16,288 nt of DNA from Bacteroidales bacterium (GTDB taxonomy: Bacteria; Bacteroidota; Bacteroidia; Bacteroidales; UBA932), in the NCBI GenBank assembly GCA_004555145.1, contig SFJB01000054.1, forward strand, positions 1 to 16,288, given 5' to 3'. Below, one piece after another: positions 15,906-16,288 of the stretch. Below the pieces are notes generated by a model. It was not told the DNA's origin. It worked only from the letters and a program-made list of their open reading frames with translations, and did no database searches. The number at the start of each line of letters is the position of its first letter. The stretch's first letter is position 1. Made by a program: the position numbers and the translations under genes.

Positions 15906-16288
15906 ATGAACAGAGAAGAAATTATGCAAGTTCTGCCTCATCGCGCGCCTATGCTGCTCGTGGATGAGACGGAAACCGAAGGCGAATACGTGCTCTCAAA
16001 GTACACTATTCGCGAAAATGAGTTTTTCACTCAGGGTCACTTCCCGGGCTGTCCTGTAGTGCCGGGAGTCATCCTCTGTGAGATAATGGCACAGTCAAGC
16101 GTCCTTCTCATTCCAAAGGAGGATCTTGTTGACAACATCGGTATGTATGCCGGAATCGACAACGTCAAGTTCAAGCATTCCGTTTATCCTGGCGACACCG
16201 TATGCGTGAAGGCCAGGGCATTGGGAAGGAAGGGACCTCTCGTGCTAGTCGAGGCAAAGGCTACAGTGAATGACAAGATTGCCTGCCA
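15906..16288 (+). CDS. fabZ: FabZ-type 3-hydroxyacyl-ACP dehydratase, 5' part (runs off the window)
   Basis: An open frame from ATG 15906 continues to the last base, giving 127 residues of a protein that normally has about 140-150. It begins MNREEIMQVLPHRAPMLLVD, the usual FabZ lead, and contains the hot-dog active-site helix GHFPGCPVVPGVILCEIMAQ. The catalytic His45 and Glu59 are 14 residues apart, the same spacing as His54 and Glu68 in E. coli FabZ. Cysteines at residues 49 and 58 in this helix are unlike E. coli FabZ. Next come YAGIDNVKFKHSVYPGD, also standard. The enzyme dehydrates 3-hydroxyacyl-ACP to the trans-2-enoyl form. It is the third gene of the apparent ligase 2 - ketosynthase - dehydratase operon. 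The 3' end and any further genes lie outside the window. Confidence 0.88.
   Translation, partial: MNREEIMQVLPHRAPMLLVDETETEGEYVLSKYTIRENEFFTQGHFPGCPVVPGVILCEIMAQSSVLLIPKEDLVDNIGMYAGIDNVKFKHSVYPGDTVCVKARALGRKGPLVLVEAKATVNDKIAC

Overview
The window is a stretch of ordinary-looking chromosome from a member of the Bacteroidota, most likely a Bacteroidales-type gut or host-associated bacterium. Signs of this are A/T-rich leaders without Shine-Dalgarno sequences, promoters matching the Bacteroidota -33 TTTG / -7 TAnnTTTG consensus (clearest upstream of the tRNA), a DUF3109 protein, a long RlhA-like U32 protein and a lipoprotein with a Bacteroidota-style signal. Genus cannot be fixed from sequence alone. 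Base composition is moderately GC-rich and fairly even across the window, with no IS element, phage gene, CRISPR array or integration site.

Layout. (1) 1-1608: the end of mrdA (PBP2) followed three bases later by rodA, the elongasome peptidoglycan polymerase pair. (2) 1687-2835: an unrecognised lipoprotein whose 3' end overlaps the next, convergent unit by 8 bp. (3) 5510-2828, minus strand: a secreted TPR protein and, one base downstream, a U32 protein resembling the 23S rRNA hydroxylation factor RlhA. (4) 5619-9545, plus strand: a tight three-gene unit of an M16-family protein that has lost its zinc motif, a cysteine-rich DUF3109 protein and exonuclease III. (5) 9703-9548, minus strand: a complete small transcription unit with consensus promoter, tRNA-Pro(UGG) and intrinsic terminator. 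(6) 9728-11069: a LolD-like ABC ATPase overlapping trmN6 (tRNA m6A methyltransferase). (7) 11160-16288: two tandem paralogous acyl-activating (AMP-forming) enzymes, the first with its own terminator, the second leading an apparent operon with a FabF-type ketosynthase and a FabZ-type dehydratase cut off by the window edge.

Most of the window is housekeeping: cell wall elongation, RNA modification, DNA repair and lipoprotein sorting. The parts most worth following up are the catalytically dead M16 homologue and the duplicated ligase / ketosynthase / dehydratase cluster, which looks like a dedicated acyl-chain pathway rather than the core fatty acid synthase locus; its full gene content lies beyond position 16288.
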